From Peltaster fructicola (Eukaryota > Ascomycota > Dothideomycetes), in the NCBI GenBank assembly GCA_001592805.2, contig CP051140.1:807501-871500 (forward strand): a DNA stretch of 64,000 bases. Reading direction: 5' to 3'. The position numbers and the translations under genes are program-made. Positions 1-11,769 of this stretch are shown piece by piece; within the stretch, counting starts at the first letter, position 1, and every line of letters starts with the position of its first letter. The notes below the pieces were generated by a model, which worked only from the letters and a program-made list of their open reading frames with translations, did no database searches and had not been told where the DNA came from.

Positions 1-1268
1 TCCAAGATAAGATGGACGCCATCTTCAAGAAGGTGACAGACTACTTTGACAAGTTTGGTGACGCCTTTTCCGAAGCATTCTTTGAGGAAGGATTCGCCGA
101 TGGCAATGGTGGTAAGATGCTTACAGATGCGCATGCAAGGTGGCAAGCACCCATGACTAGATGGCTTCGCAATGACCCATCTCGAGCGAAGATCTGCTGG
201 ATCAATGATGTTTTGCAAGGCGACGACTACAAGCACGCCTCCACAAGTCTGTTCGATGTGGCTATGAGCCGCGAGGATAACACTTGGAACAAGAAGGTTG
301 AGCTCTCCCTCTCCAAGCTTAGCATGAATGCCTTCTTCGAAGACAAGCCGGAGGAAGCTCGTCAACAAGCAGCAAGGACCAACCACGCTATCGACGATGA
401 GCTGCAAGTTGTGGACGTGCAAGATCGTGTATACCAGCACGTCATCCCCGAGACATACCACTCTCTGGACGCTGAGAGCGCTGTGCAAGCCGCAATGGAG
501 GCATTCTATGGTCCAATGCTTGCTTTTCGTACCTGGCATGCTGTCCTCACCGAGCATATGGCATTGCTACTGGCACATCGGACTATTCACCTCGAAGAGC
601 TGCTAGATCTTATAACGCTGTCAGAGTCAAGCAAGAACACTTTCGAAGAACAGGACAGTGGTCGTTCGGAGACTTTCGAAGCACTTGTCGCTCTCTCTGC
701 AGCTTCAAACATCAAGAACGGGCGATTCGAGACACTGACAAAGCTTGCATGGAAGCGCGCATATCTGAGAGAAGACTGGGAGAATCTCAACGCGCACGTC
801 GGCAACGCACAAGACATTGAGGAAATGCTTACGAAGACCAACGTCTATCGAGCGTTCTGCTTGGTGCTTGATGCCAAGGTAACGACTCCAAAGTGCCGAA
901 TGACGATACTTGAGCCGGCAGAGACGCTTGGTGCTGGCTGCCATGTGGACGACTTGCCGGATTATGTCTCCGTGGATCTCAAAGATAGCATATTGGAGGA
1001 GAATGTGATCATGGAGCGACAGATCGAAGCTATGATCAGGGAACAGAGCATTGAGAGCTGGGTGCGGGATACTCTTGAGCTCGCCAAGCGAACTGTTCTC
1101 GCTGATCAGGCAATCACCGATGTCGATGCTTTACCGGCTAAGCACAATGGCACGAACGGACATGTGCTCAATGGCCATGCTAATGGCATCAAGACCGAGG
1201 ACGAAGAAGACATGCGTGCGCTAGATGCATTTACTCAAGCACCCAGGTCTGAAATGATCCTCGACTAG
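1..1268 (+). CDS. nup133: Nucleoporin Nup133, C-terminal part (5' end outside window)
   Basis: The reading frame is open from base 3 at the window edge to the TAG at 1266-1268, so the first ATG at 12 is internal. About 420 C-terminal residues are visible. They are alpha-helical with no transmembrane segment and resemble the Nup133/Nup155 C-terminal helical stack (for example the stretch WINDVLQGDDYKHAS followed by KKVELSLSKL). Nup133 is a scaffold member of the Y-shaped Nup84/Nup107-160 complex of the nuclear pore, and its C-terminal domain binds Nup84/Nup107. The last 40 residues are Asn/Gly-rich and acidic and are probably a poorly conserved tail. The family call is from recalled sequence pattern; Nup155-like is the main alternative. 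Confidence 0.72.
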   Translation, partial: QDKMDAIFKKVTDYFDKFGDAFSEAFFEEGFADGNGGKMLTDAHARWQAPMTRWLRNDPSRAKICWINDVLQGDDYKHASTSLFDVAMSREDNTWNKKVELSLSKLSMNAFFEDKPEEARQQAARTNHAIDDELQVVDVQDRVYQHVIPETYHSLDAESAVQAAMEAFYGPMLAFRTWHAVLTEHMALLLAHRTIHLEELLDLITLSESSKNTFEEQDSGRSETFEALVALSAASNIKNGRFETLTKLAWKRAYLREDWENLNAHVGNAQDIEEMLTKTNVYRAFCLVLDAKVTTPKCRMTILEPAETLGAGCHVDDLPDYVSVDLKDSILEENVIMERQIEAMIREQSIESWVRDTLELAKRTVLADQAITDVDALPAKHNGTNGHVLNGHANGIKTEDEEDMRALDAFTQAPRSEMILD

Positions 1269-1421
1269 CTTCGACAGTGCTCTGATAAAAGGGAGGCAGC
1301 ACTTTAAATGTATACTTAGTAGTTGCATGCTTATGCATTATAATGAAGAAGGCTTCGACTTTCTAATCCAGATGTGCCTCGCTGACCTGATTGATCCAGG
1401 AAGTATGCTGTGGTGGGATTA

Positions 1422-4400
1422 CTACTGTGCGTGAGGTACGGCATCCTCGGGAGCTTCGACAAACACCGGCTCTGGACTACCCTCTCGAGCAGTGTCACTT
1501 TCCGGTACCTGCAGATCGAAGGTGTCCCGTGGCGCAGCGTCGCCGACATCTTGCTCTGTGGTGCCTGCAGCAGCAGCAGCGGCGGCAGCTTCGGCTTCCT
1601 ACGTTCACGACGCTCGATCTCACGCCTGATCTTGGTCTCGTGGTTCTCTCGTCGAGCCATCTCATCTTTCAGAAGCCTGACACGTTCGACCTCTTCCACT
1701 CCTCCAGACTTCTTGAGAACGAACGTCTTAAGCTCTTTCTTGAACCGAGTGCCCTCCAGTCTGCTCTCGAGCTCGCGCTGACGTGCTTTCTCTGCTCTTT
1801 CAATGGCCTCGAGCCTGCTTTCGTGATTCGGTTGGAGGGCTCTAACCTCGCCGAGCACGCCGTCTCTGGCCTTTTCAGGATCTGCGCCCTGGTCTTCTGC
1901 GAGCGCTTGCAACACTGTCCGTGATGGTGTTCTCACACCAGGAGTTCCCTCGCGTGAGTTCTGAAGATTCTGTGCTTTTGTGGCTTCCTCTACGAGGGCG
2001 AATGTGGCTGCAGCCTTTTCGAGATCGTCTTCGAGATCTGCTGCGAGGTCTTCTTGCATAGTGAGCAGGTCACGGTCGTCGCACACAACCTGCAGCTCCT
2101 TTTCCCATATCTTCGTCCAGATTGGCTTCTCGCGCTTGAGATACTGTTGGAGTTTCTTGAGGTCGGTAGTTGCAGTACTGATGTCCTTGCTGACGTCCTC
2201 GAGCTGTCGTGTGAGAGGACGCACGCCACGAGTCACAACATCCTTTCGCAGATCCTCGACAGTGTCCTGCAGATCATCCACACGATTGACAATCTTCTCA
2301 CTGTCGTCAGAGAGGCTCTTCTTGCCTTTGTTGACGTAGGCACGACCGGTGTTGCCGTCCAGGACAGGAACGACGGAAGTCTCCGCCACAGTCTTGACAG
2401 AGGCTGCCTTTGAGCGAATGGTCGACATGGATGCAGTCATATCGGACGCAAATGACGAGTAGGTCTGCCGCATGATCGCAAGGTCACGTCTCAGCGATTG
2501 CACCTCGCGCAGCTGCCCTGCTTTGTCTTTCATCGAAAGTGAGCGTGACAATCCCATTGCTGGCAGATCAGTGCGCGAGACGGCAAGTCCGGCAAGCTCT
2601 TTCGCCGACTCTTGTTGTCTTGAAGAGACCAGATCAATAGCACTCTGCTGGTGGTCCAAACTGCTTTTGATGCCCTCGACGACTCTGCGAAGGCCACCCA
2701 GACCTTCATCGATATGTCGCTTCACCTCATCAAGCGCTTCAACGTTGAGCACGAGAACACTTCGTTCCTTGATATCGCCAAGATCTTCTAGCTCGTGTCG
2801 AACGCCTGACACTGGATCTTGGATGTATATCTCTGGCAAGTCGACACCATTATTGTGTGTGTTCCAGGCAAATTTCTCGATGAACGCCAGCTGCAAACGA
2901 GCCATGGTCAGATCAGCGCCATCTGATAGGACGAACTTCTTGATCTTGGACTTATACTGCAGGAACAATGTCAGCTCCTTTCCAGCTTGCGGCGAGCTAT
3001 CTGGCACAAGTGCTGGGGGAGGTGGAGTTTGTATACGATCGCGAGCAACACCTTGTCGTCTGATTGGTACTTTACTGTCTCGAACACTGGTGTCCGGCAC
3101 AAACGGTGCAAAAGGCTCTTGCATAGGCCCATTCAGCGTTGCTCCCAGTACGTCCTGTGGCGCAGGTTGTGTCTCTGGAAAAGGATAGCCTGCGATCTTA
3201 TCTGGAGGCGTCTTGATGATTGGACTTTCGAGCGGCTCGTTCGGCAACTGTGGTGGTAGTATCTCGATCTGCTTGGAAGGCTCCTCGGAGATCCGTCGCA
3301 CTTCGTTGTGCAGAGATGATGGTGTCGACTCATAGCCAGTGCCATCACGATTTCGAGAGCGGTTCAGCACACTGCGACGCGATCTGACGGCGCTCATAGA
3401 CTCCCGCACATCTCTACCGCGATTAGGGATAGGAGAATGCTGCGGAGGAGGTATCGCACTGATGCCGTTCATTGATGTTCCCAGATGCTTCTGAATCTGG
3501 TATGCCGAGAAACGTCTCGAGGCTCTTCGCTCGAGATCACCACCCTTTTGCAAGGCAGTGAGCGCATCGTTTTGTTGTGGTGGTGGCCGGAGGTTCTCAT
3601 TATCGTAGTCAGGAGCTGTGTGTGGTTCCGGCTGAGCAACAGGCATGCTGTCAACCTCTGGGTATGGTGCGATGACCGGGATGTTCTGCATTGCATTAGA
3701 GGACAGGGAAGAGTCTGAGCTCATGGTCTCCCGACTGCGATGGACGCTGTTCCGTGGGCTGGTATTTGAGATGTTGTTCTGAGGCGACACCCTGTGAGGC
3801 ACGCTCGATGTCCTGGGAGGTAGCACATCACTGTGACCAGCAGATCTGCTACTGGTTGTTCGCGACGGTAACTCATCCAGCTGTTGTGTCAAATTCGACT
3901 CCAGGCTCATGGTACTAACAGTTGATGCCTGTCGTGCCGGAACACTGCTCTCTCCATTGCTGCCTGCCTTCTGCCGTAGTCTCTGTTGCTTCTTCTTTAG
4001 ACCATGCAAGAGTTTGATGATAATATCACGTATCTCAGGCAGGTATCTATCCAAGCTCTGCTGATTCGCTTCCTGGCTGAGCGTGTCCTCCAATATCTTT
4101 CGTAGAAGCTCTGGGACAGGACCAAGGTCTGAGGTGTCGACGTTGATAGCGTTGAATGCCCGGCACGCGATGTTGAACTCATATCCAAGTCTCACGTACA
4201 CATCCGACACCTCTGTTTCTGTAGCTGCGCCACGGGACCATTTGGTCAGCGTTTCCAGTAGCTGTTTCGTGGCGACGAGCAGATGGGTGACAGATTTCTC
4301 GATGGTGGTGAGCTGTTGTTGTGGCTGCGAGGTTATCATGTCAGCATGTTGGAGAGAGTTTGTCATGGCTGGCATACATTCTTGCTACTGCGATTGCTCC

Positions 4401-4443
4401 AGGAGCGCCCGGTCGTCGCGCGCTGATCGTCGGTGGAGGCCAT
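1422..4443 (-). CDS. bud6: Actin-interacting polarity protein Bud6/Aip3, with one apparent frameshift near the 3' end
   Basis: Bud6 is a polarisome protein that binds actin and formins at sites of polar growth. Exon 1 (4443-4378, 22 codons, starts MASTDDQR) joins across a 53-nt intron (4325-4377, GTATGC donor, CTGAC branch, CGCAG acceptor) to the main exon. Around residues 23-130 is a conserved N-terminal region (TTIEKSVTHLL, RDIIIKLLHGLKKKQQRLRQK). A Ser/Pro-rich linker follows, then the Aip3 core with long coiled coils (VDDLQDTVEDLRKDV, KSGGVEEVERVRLLKDEMARR). After ERRERRK the frame turns into Leu/Pro-rich nonsense. One extra A in the AA run complementary to 1596-1597 gives instead an Ala/Glu-rich tail ending ...EDAVPHAQ at the stop 1422-1424, 989 residues in all. 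The uncorrected frame would end at 1331. Confidence 0.88.
1568..1583 (+). repeat. Short CAG/CGG trinucleotide run in the bud6 tail
   Basis: A run of CAG units followed by CGGCGG. On the bud6 strand it reads as a poly-Ala stretch in the corrected frame and as Leu in the uncorrected frame. Confidence 0.7.
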
Positions 4444-5557
4444 ACTGTCCTCTGAGTAGGGTGTTGTCATCGTCGCCTTGTGTATCAGTGGGCGAAGTCG
4501 TGGACGTGCATGATGCAAGCCACGGCCTCATGTACATCCGTTGTCTATCAGAGAATGAGGCAAGGTCGTGCGTGTCTGGTCGCAGTCACCTGGCGTAGAG
4601 TTCTCCAGGACAGACCATTCAGGGATCACACGACGCAGTGGTGGTATACATGAACGGGTGTGGCTTTTAGGGTCAAGTCTCATCGTGTCGGGCATCACTA
4701 GTCTGGTCAAGCCTCGTTTTTGAACAATTGCGAATCGATCCTGCCGTACATGTAGGAATCACTGCGCCCTGGAGTTTTGACGGCATCATATCGTGAGTAG
4801 CAGCAGTGTCGCCCAGCTTCTCGCTGGTCTTGAGTAGTCCTCCCTGATAGCGTGTGTACCTGACCAAACTGTCTCGCCCAAGAAAGCTCGCAGCGGTGCT
4901 TTAGCCTTGTTCAGCGACAACGCGGGCCTCGAATAATAGCCTCACATTGTGTTGTGCGCTGTCGCTGATCATCCCTATGGCCCCAACACTGCCGCATAGC
5001 TGAGACACACGGCGCGACAGTGCTCACGAACAACACTCCCGCAAGCTCAGATAGCACTTCCAACGCGAGCCATCGTCACAGTGCAGCAGTAGCAACAGTC
5101 CGCAACCTGCGAGTAATTCGGGCAGTGGCGGCGCCAATCCCAGGCAGGGCAAGCTCTCACGGACCGCCGTTCGATACCAGGGTACGCTACTCTGAGCTTA
5201 GGTCCAAGGATTGCAGCGGACACTCACATTCAAGATCACACTCCAACCTCTCCTCCTCGAGCGCTCCTCAAGGCCACAGGCCGTCGCCAATCCCTCTTCC
5301 CATCCGCCGCCTCCACGACCCTCGAGATATCCCACTGACGACTGTCCCAGTCTCGTCACGCCCACTTTAAGAAAGGCACACGAGCGCACATTGCGAGGCC
5401 GATATCCCAAGCTGCTTCCACAGTGTGCCTGAGCTCGCAACAACAGCCGTACGCAGCGAGCAAGGGCAATTCTACCCTTCGACTGGTCCGACGACGACGC
5501 TTCGACAGTGATTGTGATAGCATTCGCAGCGTTTCGTCAACCTATTGCCCTGTCGCT
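4444..5557. promoter_or_regulatory. Divergent intergenic region between bud6 and pbp1
   Basis: 1.1 kb between the two start codons, holding both promoters and 5' UTRs. The 5200-5400 part is rich in pyrimidine tracts on the plus strand (CCTCTCCTCC and similar), common upstream of fungal starts. The pbp1 frame stays open upstream of its ATG but has no earlier ATG. No other gene seen. Confidence 0.55.
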
Positions 5558-8500
5558 ATGGCTTCCAACAGCAGCGATGCGGGCAAGACCGCGTCTACAC
5601 CTTCAACATCAAAACAACCATTGAAAACTTCATCTGCTGGAAAGTCATTGGAAACAGCTCGCAAGCAGAATGGCAGTCCTGTGGACTCGCAGAACAAGTG
5701 AGTCGTTCCTCATGTTTATTCACCGATAAACGCGCTTGTTTTGAGTTCCCAGGCGAATCCACTTCTTACCGGTATTACCTTGAGAAGCAGTGCTGACATT
5801 GACTACAGGAAGCAGAACCCTGCACCTACAAGGGCCTGGCAAGGACCCAACCCGATCACGTCCCGCAGCAACACCGCGTCACCACTCACAAATGGTACTA
5901 CACAAAAGCCTTCATCAAGAGCTGGTATGGACGCACAGACAGAGAAGCATGCACACGACCGCCTACTCTTCCTGCTTGCAAATATGACGGTATGTGTTGT
6001 GTCCATCCTCAGCATGAGAATAAATGCTCATTTACCTTTAGGGATGTGATGCTACTGTCACGTTGAAGAATGGCGAACAATTCACAGGCATCTTCAGCGG
6101 TGGCATCTTCGAGCCCGCCTCGAAAGCCTCATACACGTTGAAGATGGTCAAGCGCGTGCGGATGCCGTCCCATCAGCAGGCCAATGGTGTTGTGGACATC
6201 CCAGATGAGTACACTGGTGAAGGTGAAGATCATATTGTATCCTTCGATGTGCAAGACACTGTCGACCTGGCTGTCAACAACGTCACACTTGCCAGCAAGA
6301 CAACTCAGAATGGTACGTGCGATGTGCACAATCTTGAGCTCCACACGCTGACCTTGCTGCAGGCTCAGCAACTTCATCTTTCCGCACAGATACCGAGATC
6401 TCAGGCCGAGCACCATCCATGCCCCGTGAACGCGAGCTACAACGATGGGAGCCAGGTCCTGCAGACATGAGTCTCGATGATATGGCTATTGAAGAGTCGG
6501 GCGCAAACGGGTGGGATCAATTCGCTGCCAACGAGCAGAAATATGGCGTACAGACCACCTACGACGAGGACATCTACACCACAGCCATTGATAAGAGCCA
6601 TCCAGACTATAGAAAGCGTGCTGCCGATGCCGAGCGCTTGGCGCGTGAGATTGAAAGCTCAGCAGCCGCAAACCCACACGTCGCGGAAGAGAGGCGCGCT
6701 GATGTTCACGGCGCTGACGAAGGTGATGAGGAGGACAAATATTCTGGAGTCCGCCGCGATGTTGCACCGCTTCCCAAAGCTGGCAGTGGCTCATACGTCC
6801 CACCTTCCAGGCGTCCTATTACCAACGCTCCGACTGTGCCAGGTGCACCATTCGACCCAGCGATCATCTCAAGCCAGGTTGCACGACCACAACATCTTGC
6901 TGTTGACAAGTCTGTCGAGACGAAGACAGAAGAGAAAGCTGAACCCGCAAAGATAGAGAAATCGCCGTCTCCCATTCCAGCAGCAGCATCAAAGATATCC
7001 CCAAGCACAACAGAAGATCGTGTTCGGGACTCGGCCGACGCTTTCAAGCAATTCGCAAACAACGAGAAGATGCGCCTTCGCCAAGCTCAAGAGCAGAAGC
7101 GCACCAACGCACGAAATGAGAAGAATGTGCGCATCAACGACTTGAAGAAGTTTGCCGAGAACTTCAAGCTCAAGAGTCGTGTTCCGGATGATCTGATCTC
7201 GATCTTGGCAAAGGACCACGAAAAGCAGCTCGAGATCAAACGCAAAGCAGAAGAGGCTGCACGTACCGAAGAGCAGCGAGCTAAGGATCCCAAGGCCAGC
7301 CCTTCACCAGCCTCCACCACAGTGCAGACCAGCGAACGTACCTCCATCTCCAGCCAGTCCTCGAAACCTCGTGTGGCTCCAAACCGAAGTCAGCTCGTCC
7401 CACAACCTACTCCTGGCATGTCGCGCCGCCAGTTTGAAGTCTTCAACACGAAGCCTCAGCAACGTGCACAGCAACCGGTACAGACTAACATTAGCATACC
7501 TACTGGTCCCGCCGCACAGAACACAGGAGCACTGAGTCCGTCAGCAGTCAAATCACTCAATGTCAACGCCAAGGCATTCGAGTTCCGTCCTGCTGCGCAC
7601 AATTTTACTCCCACTGGAGTCTCTCCCAGCCCACAGCGTTTGCCATCAGTCGCGCCGCAACAAACTTCTCAGTCTAGCTTCTTCAGCGAAGAGGAGAAGA
7701 ACAAAATCGCACAACGACAGGACTCTGAAGAGCACGACACAGATGTCATTGCATACCTTCAGAGCACAGTCAGCGAGGAGCAGAAGAAGTCATTGGCATC
7801 CACTGGAGGTGTCCCACAGCCATACAGAACAAACCCAACCTGGACTGTGCCTGACAATCGGAAGAACACCAACTACGAAGACATGTTCCCGAGACCACAT
7901 ATCAATCGCTCGCCTCTCCACACGCCCAACGGACAAATGCCTCACAACCATCAAATCCCACCAAATATGCAGCCAAACATGCAAGCACAGCGCTTCTACG
8001 GCCCACAACAAGGTATGCCACCGTATGCACAAGCGTATGACCCTCGTTTTCAGTCTGGAGGACCTGGTGCGAGTGTTCAAAGTAGTCCTCGGATACAGCA
8101 AGCACAGATACCGTTCGGAGCACAGATGGGGCATATGCCACAATTCCCTGGTCAGCCAATGCCAGTCTATGGCATGAGCCCCAGTATGAGCCAAAGGCCG
8201 TTGCATATGCCTCAAGGTGGTCCCATGATGATGCAGCAGTATCCTCATGCACCAAGTAAGTCTCAAAACAACCCAATGTTTCTAGAAGTGCAAAAACTGA
8301 CATCAACAGACGCTCAAATGCGCACACACTATGGCCAGTACCCACAGATGATGGTACCGCCAGGACCTAACGGGTTCGGTCAAGGATACTCGCCTATGCC
8401 TCAGCATGCAGCTCCACACCTACAACACATGTCTATGCAGCCAGGCTTCTCTGCTAGTCCTCGACCAGCTCCTCACATGATGCAGCACGGTGGTTCCCAC

Positions 8501-8695
8501 CAGGGCTTTCAACCACATCAGATGATGTTTACTCCTGGTCAGCCAAGTCCCTATGCCATGAACCAAAGGCAGATGTCATCGGGCCAGTACCCACAAGCAA
8601 CACCACGTCAACAACAGGTGCTCCCAGCTGGTCAACCTTTGCCCAGTCCAGGCATGAATGGCCCACCCATACAACAGGGCGATGATGGGAAATAA
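5558..8695 (+). CDS. pbp1: Ataxin-2 homologue Pbp1 (poly(A)-binding-protein-binding protein)
   Basis: Pbp1 binds Pab1, controls poly(A) length and mRNA stability, and assembles stress granules. Five exons: 5558-5697, 5809-5989, 6042-6312, 6363-8255, 8310-8695. Introns 5698-5808, 5990-6041 and 6313-6362 join phases exactly. The Lsm/SM-ATX domain spans exons 2-3 (residues about 90-195: CDATVTLKNGEQFTGIF, VDIPDEYTG). It is followed by the LsmAD domain (NGWDQFAANEQKYGVQTTYD, DIYTTAIDKSHPDYRKR). The rest is a long Pro/Gln/Met-rich disordered region ending GDDGK. The fourth intron (8256-8309, GTAAGT...CTGAC...ACAG) is exactly 54 nt and contains no stop, so a plain ORF reads through it. The ATG at 5558 is the first in frame. 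Confidence 0.93.
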
Positions 8696-11600
8696 GACAG
8701 CGAAGCATGCATAGTGCAATGCATGAATACGCAAGATCAACTGCAGCATCGATAAAGTGATCACGACAGGGTGACGATATCAGCCTACTGTGCACAGCAG
8801 ATGGAACTCGAAGTCCTTTGAATTCAAGGTGACTGCCGGCAACAAAATCGGTATAGCAGGCCCCCTTGGATCATGTCAATCTCGTAGAGATCTCGACCCT
8901 TTGTCCGCTGTCAACTTCAATGCTACACTGCTTGGTCAGTCGGTACACCCTTACTAGCCTGTCAGAATCACACCGCATCACCGAGCGTGGCATTGCACAT
9001 GTGATTGAGTGCAAAGAACGCACATCTGTACCGACAACCGACAGATCAACGATTAGACATCTCACCGCTGATCCTCCATTGGACCGCGTCAGTCGCTGTC
9101 ACCCGTTGGTCATCACATCGAAGACATTGATAATGATGTCGCGGTGAGCTCATTGGCCGCATGGACGGCAGGCACACGGCACGTAGGGCTCCAGCAATGC
9201 TGAGATAGCATAGCTGCTGTACCGAGTGAGCTTGATAGAAATCCAGGCGAGGCTCACCACGAAGTCAGATCAGTATCCTGGAGTGCAGTCCGGAGCAGCT
9301 CGCCTCATCAGTAAGTGCCCAGCTGAGGCTGAGATATCCTTGGGGCCTCGCCATAGCTGCATGCTCTTAGCGTGTTGATGCGAATGATCGGAGCAACCCA
9401 ATCTCTCGGCTATGTCGACTCATCTGGATGCCAGCACACGCATTAAGAGTAGTTCTCGCATGGGTCATCGGAGCATTACTTCGGTCAGTGGCGGGTCTAG
9501 CAGTTGTTGAAGTAGTGTTCGCCGACACGAACAAATACCACGTGTAGAAGGATTCATCGTGTGAGTACTACTGCAAGCCACATTCCACCTACCACGTGTC
9601 CAGCCTGACATTTCTGCACCTAACCGAAATGCTGGTGGTGCGGCTTTTTGACAAAATTGTAGTTATCGACTTGAAATTGTCCTTCCAGAACAGTCGCTCC
9701 AATTGACATCCACACTCTCTGAGCATGCTGTGTGTCATCCTTATGACGAGCAGACGCTATGATCCATAAGCCTGGGATCATTGCCGCTTGCAGATTCCTC
9801 GCCGTAGTGTTCGGTACGGTATCGTATAGCCGGTCTCAATCGTGATGGGGTGGATGGCAGTATGTTGGCCGTGCTCGTCGGACATCTGACACTCATTCTT
9901 GCTGAGTTGCGTGCATACCAAGATAAAAAGCCGTGACGACCGTGCCATGGAGATAGATGTAACCGTAGATCGCCCCAATACAGATCACGCTGCCAGCGAC
10001 CTGCCTTTTTCAGCGAAGCGCGTAATAGCGTTCTGACCACGTGCTGAGCATGTCTGCTTTATCCAAGATGAGGGCTGTCTATGGTGTCACTGCAGGCTCT
10101 CCGTCGTGGGACAGACGGAAGTCTCGTCGGCATTCTCCCTGCGAAGAGTTCTTTGACACGCTTCCAGACATGACTCTGTGTAGATGCACAGCATGAATAA
10201 GTTGGTGGAGCAGAGCACCACATGCAATAGGCTTGGCTGTTTCATCGTTCGCACTGCTGGACATAAGAGTAGTGATCAAGCCGTTTCCGGACATTGCATG
10301 CTCATGTGGGTGCTGATCCTTGCCCGATGGTAGCGACAGCAGAAGAAAATGAAACAGCGAAAAGCTTGCTCCAACTGGAAAAGAGTGCGTCCATGGAAAT
10401 GGCTGTGGAAGGCACCAACCGTTGACTAGTGTCGAATCTCCTGAAGAAAAGAGCTGAGCTTCTAGTTAGTGGCAATGATCGCCACAATGCCCAACACCAA
10501 AATCTGTCGTCAGAGCGTGTCAGCTTCGAATGCATGAGCTGCACACCAGACGAGCTGTATGAGAAGGCTCAGCGGCATGTCATGTCGTGCTGCTGAGCGC
10601 CACATGGTCGCGTCGTCCTCCCCTTTGCTACAACATGCTTTGCTTGTTGACCAGGGATGCTCGTGGACGTCATGCATCGGCGCATGGATCCACGTGGTAA
10701 ACGGCAGGGATACGAAGTCTCGCTCAGCCATGATGTAAGGGCGTGCTCATACGGCCAGAAGTCGTCGTGTCTAACACTCTGCGATCTGCTAGCTGTCTCG
10801 TCTCGATTCCATATCGTAAGCGAATGCTGCAATCTGTCGTTCATCTTATAAGCGTCGTACTGCGACTTTGGCCGACGCCGGGCTTGCAAATCGTCATGCT
10901 GAAGCACGCGGTGTGTATGATGTGCTCTTGTCCCTTCCCATCTAAGGAATTGATCGCTGGCGTATAAGTCGAAGCAAGATTGTCGTGAACCTAAAAGCTG
11001 TGGACCGGCATTGTTTATCGGCAGTGCCATTCAAGCGTTCTCTCGGCTGCAATTTTATCTGACAACGTCCGCGATGCTGGCGCGGTGAGCTTTGTTCGTG
11101 ATGCAACAAAAGTTGCGCTCGGTCGCAGCCTCGCACGACGGCAGACCAGCCATGACGAGGATCTACATCATGATGGCGTGAAGCGATGCTGGCAGCGTTT
11201 AGCACGCAGTGCTTGCGACTCTGGATGTGACTCTTGTCGAAGCTTCGATGAGATCTGCATGTGTGCATCAGGATGTGCTCCTGATCGATACTGAGCATGG
11301 TATAGAGCAGCTCGCGCCAATCGATGGCCATGCGACACCAATTTAGAGTGTGCAGGGTTGGTGCACGGCAGCGATTGAGGGAGATGGCAGATGTGGTGTG
11401 GAAAGTAGTGGGACGATGCTGCCTATCGAAGAATCACATGTAGAATTAGGGCACACGCTCGCGGGGACTTGTGCAGCATGCATTTTTAGCTCCCACGCTT
11501 CTTGCTTCCAATCGAGCAGCAGTCCGGCATTCCTCGCTTCATATACTGTATCGCGCACGCTCTCCTACATTTCTAGCAGAGCATCAGTGTGCGTGCATAC

Positions 11601-11769
11601 CTCGTGGCGTTTGACTCATGCTGTGTTCCCTCACAGGCTCATCCGTTCCACTACATCTTCAACCAGCATTGCAACGATCTTCCTTGGTGTCGATCAAGAG
11701 CATCCTCATCCACGACAACGACGATCAGCAAACGACCCACCTGCAGGCATAATCCTCCTACTTCCATAA
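8696..11769. other. 3-kb block without a supported gene, with scattered CACGTG motifs
   Basis: Only short overlapping ORFs with no coding character on either strand. GC is similar to the neighbours, so it does not look like RIP-degraded repeat DNA. CACGTG palindromes lie at 9539-9544, 9593-9598, 10038-10043 and 10691-10696. The first two share the longer word TACCACGTGT. The block probably holds the pbp1 3' UTR and a long flbA upstream region, possibly with a non-coding transcript. Confidence 0.5.

Noticed and set aside
2472-3188. 238-codon plus-strand ORF
   Set aside because: Antisense shadow of bud6.
8696-11769. RIP-degraded repeat
   Set aside because: The block is not AT-rich and does not show the TA-rich texture of RIP-mutated DNA.
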